This document shows positions 1-11,000 of a DNA stretch of 64,000 bases, piece by piece. Below the pieces are notes generated by a model, which was given only the letters and a program-made list of their open reading frames with translations, ran no database searches and had not been told where the DNA came from. Origin of the DNA: Pseudeuparius sepicola (taxonomy: Eukaryota; Arthropoda; Insecta; Coleoptera; Anthribidae); contig OY987303.1 of NCBI GenBank assembly GCA_963920635.1, positions 45,011,223 through 45,075,222 on the forward strand, read 5' to 3'. The position numbers were made by a program, and so were the translations under genes. The stretch's first letter is position 1. The number at the start of each line of letters is the position of its first letter.

Positions 1-512
1 CACCCTGGTTTTGCTTATTTTTAGTAAAAGCACAATACATTTTACCGAAAAGGTTAAGTAAGTCCCTTCATTGTGAATTTGCGCATAACTAATATCTGCA
101 TCGTTTAATCCTTGTCTATCCATTTAGACAAGGGTTTAATAGATTTGAGATGGCATTGTCGCAGTTTCTTACTATAAAATTTATTCTAAGATATTTTGCA
201 AAATATAGAGATAGAATCAATATGAAAATATTCATATCAAAGTAATACGCATTCTTTTCTCCGTACCTATTCAGTTTACCTCAGTTCACCTTGAATTTCT
301 TATTACCGTGCTATCATTACCAAGCAAAGTCGTCAGATGTCGTTAGCTGTAGCAATAGCAATAGTTTCGCAATTTATTGAAGGCTGGTAGCTACGTAGGT
401 ACCTACTGCGATCTTATTGTTGAGTAGTGAGATGAGATTATTGTTAGAAAACCTAGGCTTTACTTTTTTTACTTTTTTACTTTGAAACAAGATTACAGGA
501 AAAACAAAACTA

Positions 513-930
513 GTGAACACCAAGACTGTGAAAGTTATTAGGTATTTCGCGAGATATCCGACAGATAAGGGAAAGTTTTATAGGTTCGGTGCGCCTGTGT
601 GGCACATTCTTAGTGGGAAATATGCAGGAAATAGGTTAAAGGACGATCTGAAGTACACCTTGACCCCTTTGAAAGTGAAGATGCACACACGCCACTGTTT
701 GGACCTCCAGACCGCCGTTCACCGCTCTCCGAGGGCCAAATTAAATACGGGACTCGTTGGAGAACGAAGCGGTCTGAGCGGGTTCCCGCATATTTTTGCA
801 AAAAAGCGGTCAGGCATCGGCACCAAGACCGGACGGATTCGTCCGATCTGTTGACCTTATGAGACTGGTCCTCGTCGGAACCTAGGTCTGTTCTCTGGTA
901 TAATCTTTCGAAATGTGAATATTATTAACG
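513..930. other. Unassigned segment of raised GC with overlapping frames
   Basis: A plus-strand frame (513-854, non-ATG start, 113 codons) and a minus-strand frame overlap in a patch that is richer in G and C than its surroundings. Neither translation resembles a family I recognise and no splice-site pair is convincing. It could be an unrecognised exon or a fragment of a mobile element. Confidence 0.2.
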
Positions 931-1348
931 GAATCTGTCGTTCGGAAAGGGCCGTAGCCAGACAGAAAGATACAAGTTTTAACCGGGAGTATAACAAAAC
1001 AAAATCTCAAAATATTTAGAAGCTTTTACGATTTTCGTGAAATTCTTATTTTATTTCGAGAATATCAAATATCAGTCAAATCTGAAAAAGCTGCTAAACT
1101 ATTTGGAATTTTATTAAGTTATTCTCTTGGTTAAAACAAATATTTTTTCTTGTTGCATTGATCGTCTATCTTTATCATGAGATCCACAAATTCAACATAA
1201 ATAAATTAATTGAACACAAAATATGTGTCTCAAAAATGGAAATAGATAATGATACAAAGTTTTATATCATTTTGATTACCTTAACGAGCAGATTTCAAAA
1301 ATGCAAAAATATATATACTAGTATTGTCGAAAATTTCTTTCTTTCGAA

Positions 1349-1743
1349 AACAGATCCATTTAATTTTTACTTGGGTTTTTCGCCACTGAAACCTGAACCA
1401 AACTGATTAAAAGGCAACTTGTTCAATGTGCCAGAAAAATTACATAAATTAAAACAACCGAACTTTGAATCTGAACTCAAAAATTAACTTCAACAACTTT
1501 GTTTTCTGAGCTTTCGGAGAATAAATCATCCTCCTTTCACTTTTAAATGACAGATTCTGTCATTTCACTTTGACTTGACAATGTATTTGAGAAAGGAAAG
1601 GAGGAAGATTTATTCTACGAAAGCTCAGAAAACAAAGTTGTTGAAGTTATTTTTTAACTTAATGTTCAAAGTTGTCTTTTAATCAGTTTGGTTCAGATTT
1701 CTGTGACGAGAAACCCAATTAAAAATTAAATGAATGTATTTAT
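1349..1743. mobile_element. Palindromic (foldback) MITE, ~400 bp
   Basis: Two inverted arms of roughly 180-200 bases face each other around a short centre near 1560-1580. Both arms contain the landmarks ATTTAATTTTTA, GGTTCAG, TTAACTTCAACAACTTTG and TTTATTC. A related single arm lies at 31475-31660. There is no coding capacity, so it must be non-autonomous. Confidence 0.8.
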
Positions 1744-1879
1744 AAGGTGTTCCATTAAAATAAAAAACATAAGTTTGGTTTGCGAAACATTCTGTATAAA
1801 AGTTATAGGGATATTGGTTCACAAACGTAACTTGTGTAGTTTGGCAACGAAGATACTCTCGAGATACCTAATACCCTCT

Positions 1880-2022
1880 TATAGCAAGCAAAAGATAATC
1901 AGTTAAAAAAAAATAAAAAAATGCGGTAGCTTAGTTGGTTCAAAGCGCCTACGGCCCCAGTAGGAGTCCCGGGTTCGAGTCCCGGCTGGAGTGCTTTTTT
2001 TTTATTATCCTTTGCCTGCTAT
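1880..2022. repeat. Short inverted repeats bracketing the tRNA-like module
   Basis: The arms at about 1881-1899 and 2004-2022 match at 17 of 19 positions when one is reverse-complemented (ATAGCAAGCAAAAGATAAT against ATAGCAGGCAAAGGATAAT). The tRNA-like domain sits exactly between them, so module and arms may form one mobile unit. Confidence 0.55.
1920..1993 (+). ncRNA. tRNA-like module (SINE head or tRNA pseudogene)
   Basis: The sequence has a perfect internal A box (TAGCTTAGTTGG) and B box (GGTTCGAGTCC) and ends in a run of T, a Pol III terminator. It folds as a cloverleaf: D stem 4/4, anticodon stem 5/5 (CCTAC/GTAGG), T stem 5/5, but acceptor stem only about 5/7. The anticodon loop is GGCCCCA, nominally CCC (Gly), but lacks the usual T at position 33. 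The poor acceptor stem and odd loop argue for a tRNA-derived SINE or pseudogene rather than a working tRNA. Confidence 0.6.
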
Positions 2023-2596
2023 GCCGATAAAACACCCCTCTTGGTTTTCCTTTATTATTTTTTAATGTTACGATACATGTCTGCATTTTCTAGATATAAA
2101 ATGGAATACACTTTATACACAAAACGAGTCTAAGCTTTATTTTTAGGTGATAATCGCCAATCTTAAAAAAATTAGGACATGGATACATTGCTAATTGTGT
2201 TAGAATTTATTATCAATTTGTTGCGAAAATGTTCTTGTAACTTTTAATGTGGAAAACATAACTTGTTTTGTGGAAAGCTTATTAGAACTGTAAGTTCCTG
2301 CTAGGTGTTCTAAGATTTGTCATTATTTGTCATATATTATGTAAATACAGACTTTAATTTCGAGATTTTTTGTTACAACGAAATATATTGAAGAAATTGT
2401 ATTAAGACATTTTGTTTTCCAAAGGATATTATACCTGATTTTTAGAACATTTTTGGCATGAACATATCTTATTTATTTCAATTCGCTATAGTTTTTAATA
2501 AAAGTTAATTTATTTAATACGGGTAAGAGTCGATACGCCACAAACGGTGCTTTTTTCATTTTTATGCAATATTTTCTAACCTATATAATCTAAATG

Positions 2597-3496
2597 TCAT
2601 TGTAAATGGGTTAAAGGCACACCCCGCTTTTTTTTCAGGATTTTTATTTTGGCGACTAACCACGATCTTTCAATCGCTTGTGTGTGAGCTCCTGTGACGG
2701 GATCGACGTAATTCTGCTGATGGTTAACGGTGTTGTTTACATATCCTAACTGATTTAAGCGCCTGTAAGCCGGCCATTCATCTGAATGAATGACAGATCC
2801 TTGTTGAATTTCTCTTTGTATCAGTGGAATCAATGTATTGGCATCTCTTCTTTCAACGACGAAATATCTAGCCTCTACCTTGTTCCTTATGCCAAACACC
2901 CACGGTCCGTCTATGCGTCTTCCATGGTTTCTGTTGTTGTCAACACTTGCGTCGGAATCTTCGGAATTTGCAGCATGGTCTCCCTGAAGCAGTCTTCCTC
3001 TTCCATATTTTCGGCGTCCAGCAAAACGAGCTTCGTCTATTTGTATAGGATCATCCGGTGTACCGTTGAGTTGTCCACTGGATCTGTAGGACACTACCTC
3101 TGTTCAAACCTCACGACACATATTGAACCAATCAACTACTGTGGAACGTGCCCGACCAGTTATTGTAATTGTTGAGTCTATGCGCATATCCAAAATGAAT
3201 AAAAACATTAACTCCAATATTTGACACAAGGATAACTTCGAGTTGGCTCTTCCATTGAGGTCCGTGTAATGGAAAAATCTATTTCCTTGCCTTACACTTC
3301 TTGTAGTTTGACATCCTTTTTGGAGGCAACGAAAAACTGGTCGAAATTCTCCACTCCGGTCTCTTTTCCTTCTATTTTGCATTTGCCCACCACATCTATG
3401 GCATTCTTCAATGTCAACTTCATTGTCCAGCAAATGTTACGTTACGGCTGATTCCTCTGACGAAGCAATTGTTGTATAAAAATCATGTAGCAACAT
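2597..3496 (-). pseudogene. Merlin-type (ISXO2/IS1595-like) DDE transposase, broken
   Basis: Seen on the minus strand: one reading frame runs from an ATG at 3496 through a zinc-ribbon (CxxC and CxxxxC), a helix-rich middle, then QIDEARF, HSDEWPAY and TGAHTQAIERSW. These supply the D, D and E of an ISXO2-like catalytic core (residues 20, 105 and 142 counted from 3094). Known: this motif order is typical of Merlin DNA transposons, which catalyse cut-and-paste transposition. The frame is interrupted by TAA at 3439-3437, TGA at 3106-3104 (in a CREV-C context) and TGA at 2599-2597 after THLQ, after which homologous-looking residues (HLDYIG) continue. There is no frameshift, only nonsense changes. 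It is a dead copy of moderate age. I did not resolve its terminal repeats. Confidence 0.85.
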
Positions 3497-3639
3497 CTTC
3501 AACTTGTACTAGTAATGCAAACTGAATATTGTTCTAGATTTTAGCTTCTTTTTATAACGAACTTACCTCCCTATATTTATTGCATATTAAATTGCAAGAG
3601 GTAGCCGCAATAAATAGATAATTTAAAAAGAATGGAGGA

Positions 3640-3795
3640 TTGAATTTCTAGGTAGACCGCATACTAAACCGGAGATTAAATCAGGTAGATCGCAAAGGGT
3701 AGGTAGACTGCATACTAGACCGGCACCGCGCATATTGTAGTTAAGTCAAGCTTAGATAGAGCACTGATCCTAGGTAGAGCGCATTGTAGTGGCAC
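3640..3795. repeat. Degenerate short repeats containing AGGTAGA
   Basis: The string AGGTAGA recurs at irregular short intervals, as in CTAGGTAGACCGC, CAGGTAGATCGC, GTAGGTAGACTGC and CTAGGTAGAGCGC, partly with a following CATACTA-ACCGG. It is a decayed tandem array of unknown origin. Confidence 0.4.
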
Positions 3796-3799
3796 CAAT

Positions 3800-6041
3800 A
3801 TTTCCTTTGGTTTTTCGAAATGTATTGAGGGCTGTCTAATACTTCAACGTTCAACTAAAAGAACAAGCGCAAAAACAAAAGTTCGTACGAACCAAAAAAC
3901 CAACTTTACTTTTTTTACAAAAATATAAGCCAAAATAAAAAGAGACAGTTTCAATTGGAATGTGGAAAAATACAATTTGTTATCATATTGTTAATATCAA
4001 TACCTACTAACATTCAACAATTAATAGAACTGGCAAAATAAATCCAGTAGGCTAATAAATATCGGGTACCTACTTTCAATTGTATAGTTTTCCTTGCTCC
4101 TTTTATGTTGACTTTTAATTATGCGTAGCCGGCCATTCTGACCAGTATTCTTTTAGGTAAATTGTAAAAAAATCAATATATTATGGTGGATAGACTTAAC
4201 AGTCACCAACACAGGTTAATTCTATTCTATGTAAGCCCTCGGTCGTCTTCTTAATGATCAGTATTGTCCGTCTGCTTCCACCCCACTGCTTCTTAAAGGG
4301 GGCAGATCGATATAGCCGAACAAGTTCGAGTTTTTTTCACATGCAGATTTCTTTTCAATAATTTTTCAAGGTTGTAAGCGTGTGCGTTGTTACGTTATTG
4401 CTCTTCATAGCTGAATGAAATGAAAGTAGGTAGGTATTACTTCGGCATCTACTGTAAGAGCTTTCTCAGTGACGTAATGTTATCTCATCATTTCTGGGTC
4501 ATTATCAGCAGATTTCTACATTTAAAGCCAGGTTTTGAGTCAAGTTCGTCATTGTTTATATGCAATTAATTTATACCAATAAGGATTACGATCACCTACG
4601 CTCCGGATAACCTGATCGTGTATAGTATCACCTTGTATCTGGCAGCAATAATAAGGTATAAATGACAATTGTATACCTATCCATAATAGGATCCTACTAT
4701 AATTTTATAATAGGTAAATTGCCGGCAATGTAACATATCAAGATATTTTTGTGAATTTTTGCGTAGAAATTAGCGCCCAACGGTAATTTTAATGAGTCAT
4801 CAGGTCAGCAACGTTTCCAAGAAGGCCACGAACTATAAACGAGGGTACCACTTCCGCATCACGCTCAACATTATTTGGGGCCTTCCTCAAACAGAAATTG
4901 CGCAACATTTTCGAAGGGATAACATAATATCTAACCATTCATTATTCTTGCAAAAAACAGGTACACTGGGCATAGGTACTATTATTGTAGGAATGAACCT
5001 GAATTCAGGTACCTATAGAACCAGAAGAGAACAAAGAATTATTTTGGGTAGAATAGACAATATAGCTTCGAACCTACAATATTTCTACGAAACTAGGTTT
5101 GCTATGAAAATAAACATAACATAGAGGTACTAACTTGACACGTGACTAATTTTATTTACTAATTCCGTATTCGTACACCTTTGATTCGCATAGTCTTGGT
5201 TCAAGGGCGTCCAATAGCATTTATCTTATGGCTGAATCGGAATTCGAATATTTTGGCGAGGACAGGTGTACAGACAGTAAATGTTTTAAGACTTCAAGGT
5301 AGACCAACCAAAGTTTATATAACGCGATTTCGCAAAATTCTTCTTTTCCGGTCTTAATTCAGAACAAATAAGTCGCATTGCTATTTACGTATAGGTACAC
5401 AATTTTATTGTTCAAAAGTTAATTATTACCTGTCAATTTTGATCAAAAGTTGAGTAGGTACTTGCCAACATTTTGATTAGTAATGCAACCCACTGACTAA
5501 TGACGAGCTGGATTCGACAAATTTGCTATAAGCATAACCTAGCTTCATTTCTTGCTTACACCAATTTTAGGTATAATATAAGATATAAGAGCAGTGAAGT
5601 GAATCACCTTGTGTACCTACCTACATTCAATATATCATCATCAAGTGTAGATACGTCCCTAACTGAAAAAAAGTGCAATTTGTGATGATTAATAAAAAAA
5701 TATCTAACACAACGTAAATTGACATGAAAATATGAAAATATTCCAATGAAAAATACAGAGGTACCATTTATTTATATTGCACAATGCACAACCTATACAG
5801 TGAATATTCTCTAATGCGTTTGACCGTGCTTTTGATAGATATGGTCGAATACCGGACAGATCACATTCCTTAAATGGCGTGGGCAAAGCTTCTTGATTTG
5901 AACAACAGCTTTTTGCATAGCAACAAATAACAAATGCCTAGATGAGTTCACATTCGAGTTCAAGTTAATAGAAATAATTTCAAGGTCAGTAAAATCAGTA
6001 AAAAACATAGATGATGTGTTTGTCTTGAATATAGATGTACC
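3800..6041. other. Gene-free AT-rich stretch
   Basis: I see no recognisable gene. The longest frame, 4792-5124 (+, 110 codons, ATG start), has no similarity I can name and biased low-complexity composition, so I do not call it. TAGGTACCTA-type hexamer and octamer repeats are scattered throughout, as elsewhere in the window. Confidence 0.6.
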
Positions 6042-6043
6042 TA

Positions 6044-6619
6044 CAGTGTGGTGAAACGTCTCTTGTAAAAGACAAAAAAAAAATCAAGTTGAAATTTCAG
6101 CTTTTGGGGATCTGTCTTGCTTGGTTTGAAAGTCATTTGTGGCATAATTTTGGTTTTTAAAGATCACTTGATTTAAATATTTCGAAAAAACTGTTTTTGC
6201 CACTAGTAAAGTGCCTTATATTCCCTGTAGGAGTAACGGCAAAATGTTATCAAGAAAAGTTGTTCAGAATGAAAAACTTAGTAATGTTCAAAAATTTGTA
6301 AATCCTAGGCCTGCTTTGATTTTTTGCTCTTTTTTACTTGAAAAGTGGGGAAAAGTGCCCTTTTGGTCAAAGATAATACAAAATTACATAGTTTTTCATT
6401 CTGAACACCTTTTCTTAATAACATTTTTCTCCTTAAAGGCAGTTTACTAGTGTAAAAAACGGTTTTTTTTAATATCCAAGAAATAATTGATTTTTCGAAA
6501 CTAAAATTGTATCACAAATTACTTTCAAACCAAGCAGGGCTGATCCCCAAAAGCTCAAATTTCAAATAGATTTTTTTTGTCCTTTACACGAGTCGTTTCA
6601 TCTATCCGGGGACACACTG
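6044..6619. mobile_element. Foldback element with CAGTGTG ends and TA target duplication
   Basis: The element starts CAGTGTGGTGAAACG and ends ...GACACACTG, flanked by TA on both sides (6042-6043 and 6620-6621). Almost its whole length is two inverted ~280-base arms meeting near 6345. Shared landmarks in the arms are TTTGAAAGT, CCAAAAGCT and TTTTTGCCACTAGTAAA. There is no coding capacity. TA duplications and these ends suggest mobilisation by a Tc1/mariner-type transposase. Confidence 0.85.
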
Positions 6620-7070
6620 TATATGTTGTATTTATTTATAAATGTGTCGCCTGTTTTTATTTTTATTGGCAGTTACAGGAGATTCTGCCCATAGACGCTT
6701 GTGAAGACAGAAACGAGAATTATTAGGTTTCTACAGCGGACCAGCTAAGTAGTAGATGATATAGGTAATTTGTATAAATGCAGAATAATAACCGGATATT
6801 TATTACATAGTTCTTTGAGGCCCTCAAATTGAGGGTCGTTTATGATCATCCTTCGAAAACAAAACAAATGTTTAAAGGGTTTATATTATAATGCCATATG
6901 CCATATAAAAAAATATATAAAGAATTCTTTGTTTTGACCTAATACATTTTGAATTCATTAACTTGAGTCAAACGACCTATATTTACAACAACAAAACCCC
7001 CTGCCTAGAAAATGGATTTCATTTTTTTACAATTTTGGTTTGTCGAAAATTTGACAGTAGGTGTGTAAAA

Positions 7071-7494
7071 ATATTTTTATTATACTTCTTTGAAAACACC
7101 TTATTTTCATCTGTTTTAGCAATAATGAAATAATAATAAAAAAATAAATATATGGCTTTAAAATAGAAATATACAGCAAAGTAAACTAAATTTAAGAAAC
7201 TCTATATGCTCTCTGATATTTAACATATACCTATTTTGTATTTTAATTCGTAAGTGTTTCAATATTTAGATACATTTCTGTAATATTTTTGACGTTTTAT
7301 TCACCTTATCTGACAATAACTAATTTACAACAAAGCACCTTTGAAATAATTTGAGAGTAACCATGGAAACGCATCATACATACCAAACACACTATATTGT
7401 CTGCATTGTTTATTTTTTGTCAATTAAATTTATTATAATATGCCGATAAAATGTTTTAAGTTTCCGTTTTCAAAGAAGTATAATAAAAAAATAT
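7071..7494. mobile_element. MITE with ~25-bp terminal inverted repeats
   Basis: The left end reads ATTTTTATTATACTTCTTTG followed by AAAAC, and the right end is its near-exact reverse complement at 7467-7493. The interior is AT-rich and non-coding. Confidence 0.6.
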
Positions 7495-7501
7495 CGTTCA
7501 T

Positions 7502-7592
7502 TACACGTCCAGAAATAGATTTTCCCGTGCTTGCATGACGAATTTGTCACGCGCGCACGGAAAAATCTTCATTTCCAGACCCGTAAAGAAAT
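7502..7592. repeat. Small hairpin with ~30-bp arms
   Basis: TTACACGTCCAGAAATAGAT is mirrored by a reverse-complement arm ending CCAGACCCGTAA about 60 bases later, and both arms carry GATTTT and CCGTGC. It may be a very short MITE. Confidence 0.5.
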
Positions 7593-7869
7593 ATACTATA
7601 GTGGCGTATAACAAAAAATTAAAAATATACCTATTTATATTCGTCTACTGTCAAAGCAAATTTGCTACACATTGAAAATTGTTCAACAAATCCAGGGATA
7701 AACACTTTAGGTAAACCCTTCTTTTGTTTTCAAAGTATAAACGATCCTCAAAGAGCTGCGTTATTCCGCATATTATACAATAGCTGGTCGGCTGTAAAAA
7801 CCCGATTCTCGTGTTTGATTCCGTTTCTGTCTTCGCGGACGTTATATAGTAAGTAGAGTTCACAAGCGG

Positions 7870-10085
7870 AGAGAAGTATTGCAAAAGCTAGCTTTTGAAG
7901 GTTGCTTCCAAAGCCAATGTAGTAAGCAAAAGTAAGCGTACATTTTCTGGGGGCGTATCTAATTCTCGGATAAAAATAAGGCAAACAGTTCCTCCCAACG
8001 TGGGCCCGGAAACGTTTTTTAGCCCTTAACCTTCAGTGTCAAAAGTTTATACCGTGTATGTATTTTCGAAATTGTATTGTTAACGGTTTCGGAAATTTGT
8101 GAGGAAAAACCGTCTTCATGGTTCTTCATTCGAACGGGCGTACCTAGTTTCTTTATAAAACATTTCCAGACCCACTTTGATAGGAACTTTTTGTCTTATT
8201 GTAATCCGAAGATTACGCCTCCAGAAGGTTTACGCCTGCTTTTTAAATACCCTGTATATTCTTCAATAGGCGTATCAGAATATTACATGCATTTCTAATT
8301 ATAAAGTTTATTTCATTAAAATAGAGTGAATATAAAATGTAGGTACATCCATAATGGAGTACCTACAGGGCTGTTCATAGCTACTTTTAGTCCTTTAACA
8401 TTTTTATTTTTTGACCTATAAAAAAGTGTTAAATAGAGATATTTGAATGCATATTCAGAAAAGCAGTTGAAAATCGAGTAACATAGATTCTATATATATA
8501 AGTATGTATTTTTTAATATAACTCCGTATATTTTTTCTACTTTTGAAATTACGTATTTATGCGATTTCAAGGATATATATATAGATGTTATATGTTTGGT
8601 TCAGCTGTTTGTAAGATATTAGACCTCTAAACTTAAAATTTTTCATTTTTGATGCCCATTGTTTCGAAAATGAAACCTTTGCGGTTATACTTTACATAAA
8701 AGACAATATCACGATGAACAATTCGCCATCAAAATATGGCTGCATTTCCGCATATTCCAAATTTCATTTGGGAAACAAATTACGTTCAATTTAAAACAAT
8801 AATAATTATTGAATAAAAACTTGGTTCAATTCTATGACATACTTAAATAATGCCACAAACTACAAAATAGGCAACAAGAAGCGTTATCCGACAGTTAAGG
8901 ACACAGTTTTGTTTCATGGCCAACTGTGAATGCTACCGAAAAATAAATTGAAATAATTAATATTTAAAAAAACTGTCAGTGGAATATACCAAGTATTACC
9001 TTTATGTTGTTAAAAAGCCCTTTGTGAGCACTTCGAGAGAAGCCTATAATATATGGGGTATGCCATTAACAAAACACAAGTATATTTGTCCACACTTAAG
9101 TGGAACCCCCTGTATAATTTTTCACAAAATGGTTACAAAAGTACACGTTTCCATCTACAACTTTTTTATATAACATTTTTTCTAAGCCAAAAGTAAAAAA
9201 GTTAAGGGATAGCCCATAGAAAAAACTAACCTATAGACCAAAGTCTAGGCCTAGACCAAAGTTATCGAGAAACTAAATTAAAATATCTATAGGTGTCTCA
9301 ACGTAAGTATCGAGTCCTAGGAATTGTAAGACAACATTACAATTTGTCTGTTTTAACTTGTTTTCGTTCCAAAACTTTGAAATTTAATATTTTGCAGGCG
9401 GTTTCAACAATGCCTCAGACTATCTACAGGGTGTTCCAGAAATGAGTGCCACTATATCATAGCAGTAATAAGCGCAAAAAATTAAGAGGGCCGTGTTGTT
9501 GAGCGCGCATGATAGGTACCTACCTGAGATTTTAAATACTGCTTTTCTACAAAAAGTTTCTAAATTCTATTATAAGCAGTAGATTCTGTATAGAAAAAGT
9601 ATTCCAGGATCAGTAGAATACCGAAAAATATTGATAGTTTGTTCTATAAACTTTTTTATTTGGAGACCATACAAACACGATTCAGATTGTTACAATTTTA
9701 AAAAGTACTACATATCTACCTACTGGGCAGTGGCGTACCCAGACCTTTCATATTTTAAAAATTTTTGAGGGTGGTATCGTAGATGTACTGTCCGCTGTGC
9801 GACCCTCGGCAATTATTTTTATTACATTAGAGAAAATGTGCACAAAAAAGTTCTAGAAAAAGTAAAACTGAACGGTATATGTGCGTAAGCTGCGCCCTCT
9901 AGCGGCCACCACAAATCCTACTATATCACGTATAATTTCTGATCGTGATAGTGGTTATTTTGTTTTATCTAAACGTAGGCGTTTGTGATTCGTAGCCTAA
10001 TGGTCATCATTAATTGAAATTTTATCCTGAGGCTGACATTCACGATATTGCTCCTTAATATAGCTTTTTCTGTATTATTTACTAA
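7870..10085. other. Gene-free stretch with isolated transposon termini
   Basis: No gene is recognised. Single Tc1-like termini occur at about 9106 (ACCCCCTGTATAA) and 9428 (CTACAGGGTGTTCC), and a hAT-like terminus (CAGTGGCGTACCCAG) at about 9728. I could not pair any of them with a second end. Confidence 0.45.
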
Positions 10086-10087
10086 TT

Positions 10088-10312
10088 ATGGTCCTACACT
10101 CACTAGGATTACTACGGTCTCTAGGGTTTTCCGTAGTACTTGAGCGAATGCTATCTTAGTTCTATCGGGAAAAGTCGGGCCTAGCCGCAAATGGCAACGA
10201 AGACGACAACAACGAAGTAATTGTTCCCCTCCCCCGCACCAGCATTCAGTTATTTCTTGGGGTATTCCTAGTATCGAGTATTGTGAGGGTAAGAATTATT
10301 ATTATTATTATT
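10088..10312 (+). mobile_element. Retroposon 3' fragment ending in an (ATT)n tail, copy 1
   Basis: This segment runs from a TAGGATTACTACGG region through CGAATGCTATC, TAGCCGCAAATGGCAACG and CCCCTCCCCCGCACCAGCAT to GTATTGTGAGGGT and an ATT microsatellite tail. A similar sequence occurs inverted at 20375-20585 and in part at 54220-54356 and 21840-21905. Several copies ending in the same 3' motif and a simple-repeat tail are typical of SINEs or LINE 3' ends. I saw no Pol III boxes, so the class is undecided. Confidence 0.7.
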
Positions 10313-10823
10313 ACTTACTATCCTATTTCCCAATGTACTAATTCCCGCCATAACAATAAAACCGATGCAAATAGGTCAAAAAAGCCAGGACAATTACTAT
10401 GCAATTAATGTTCACATTGAATGTGATCTCAATACTTAATTCAGTGTATTCGTAATCAGGAACTGAACTATAAAATTTGGACTAAGGTTTCCATTTCAAT
10501 TTTTGTAGGAATTCATTACACGCTTTTAATGTATAATTCGATAGATTCTAGTGTAGGCAAAGTGTAAAAGTTGGCAAAAATTTATCTTTAAAAATTTATT
10601 CAGAATCAAACTCATTGACCGACTACCAAATTCCAGATCAATCGACAATTGGGCGTTTCAGAAAATTTTTAAATTTTTAAAAGAGACTTTTGGAAACTAG
10701 ACATAATAATAAGTGGGAACTTGTTTAAAAATTTTAAGTTAGTTAAGTATTTTTGCAATGATGCTAAATAGTCATTTCTTTGCATTAAAACAAGAGGAGT
10801 AATGTTTTGTAGGTAGGTATATC

Positions 10824-11000
10824 CGTTGACTGACGTATTTATAAAGACTTCTCACGGCTATAGGTTTATGTCCTGGAAAACAGATGGCTCTGATGGCTAA
10901 CAATGTATTCTGCATTGTATTTTATCTCCGGAAAGCGCATGGTGAGCCAAAAATGTGTCAGACGTGACAGCCGTGAGCAGTCTTTAATAATATATTAGTA
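10824..11000. mobile_element. MITE family CGTTGACTGACG, copy 1
   Basis: The left end CGTTGACTGACGTATTTATA continues AAGACTTCTCACGGCT. The right end carries the inverted motif AGCCGTGAGCAGTCTTTAAT. A copy in the opposite orientation is at 29962-30142 and a fragment of the left end at 30353-30378. The interior includes TTTTCCAG/CTGGAAAA and GCGCATGGTGAGCC and is non-coding. Confidence 0.75.

Larger units (their letters stand above)
6690..7860. repeat. Diverged inverted repeat pair
   Basis: The segment at about 6698-6850 (GAAGACAGAAACGAGAAT, then CAGCGGACCAGCTA, TTCTTTGAGG and CGTTTATGA) recurs inverted at about 7725-7850 with clear but imperfect similarity. The two may be the ends of one large decayed foldback or two insertions. 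The frames in the right copy are not recognisable proteins. Confidence 0.5.

Noticed and set aside
1920..1993. Functional tRNA-Gly(CCC)
   Set aside because: Acceptor stem is mismatched at two positions and the anticodon loop lacks T33, so I prefer a tRNA-derived repeat.
4792..5124. 110-residue ATG-initiated frame
   Set aside because: No recognisable domain or repeat relation and no supporting context.
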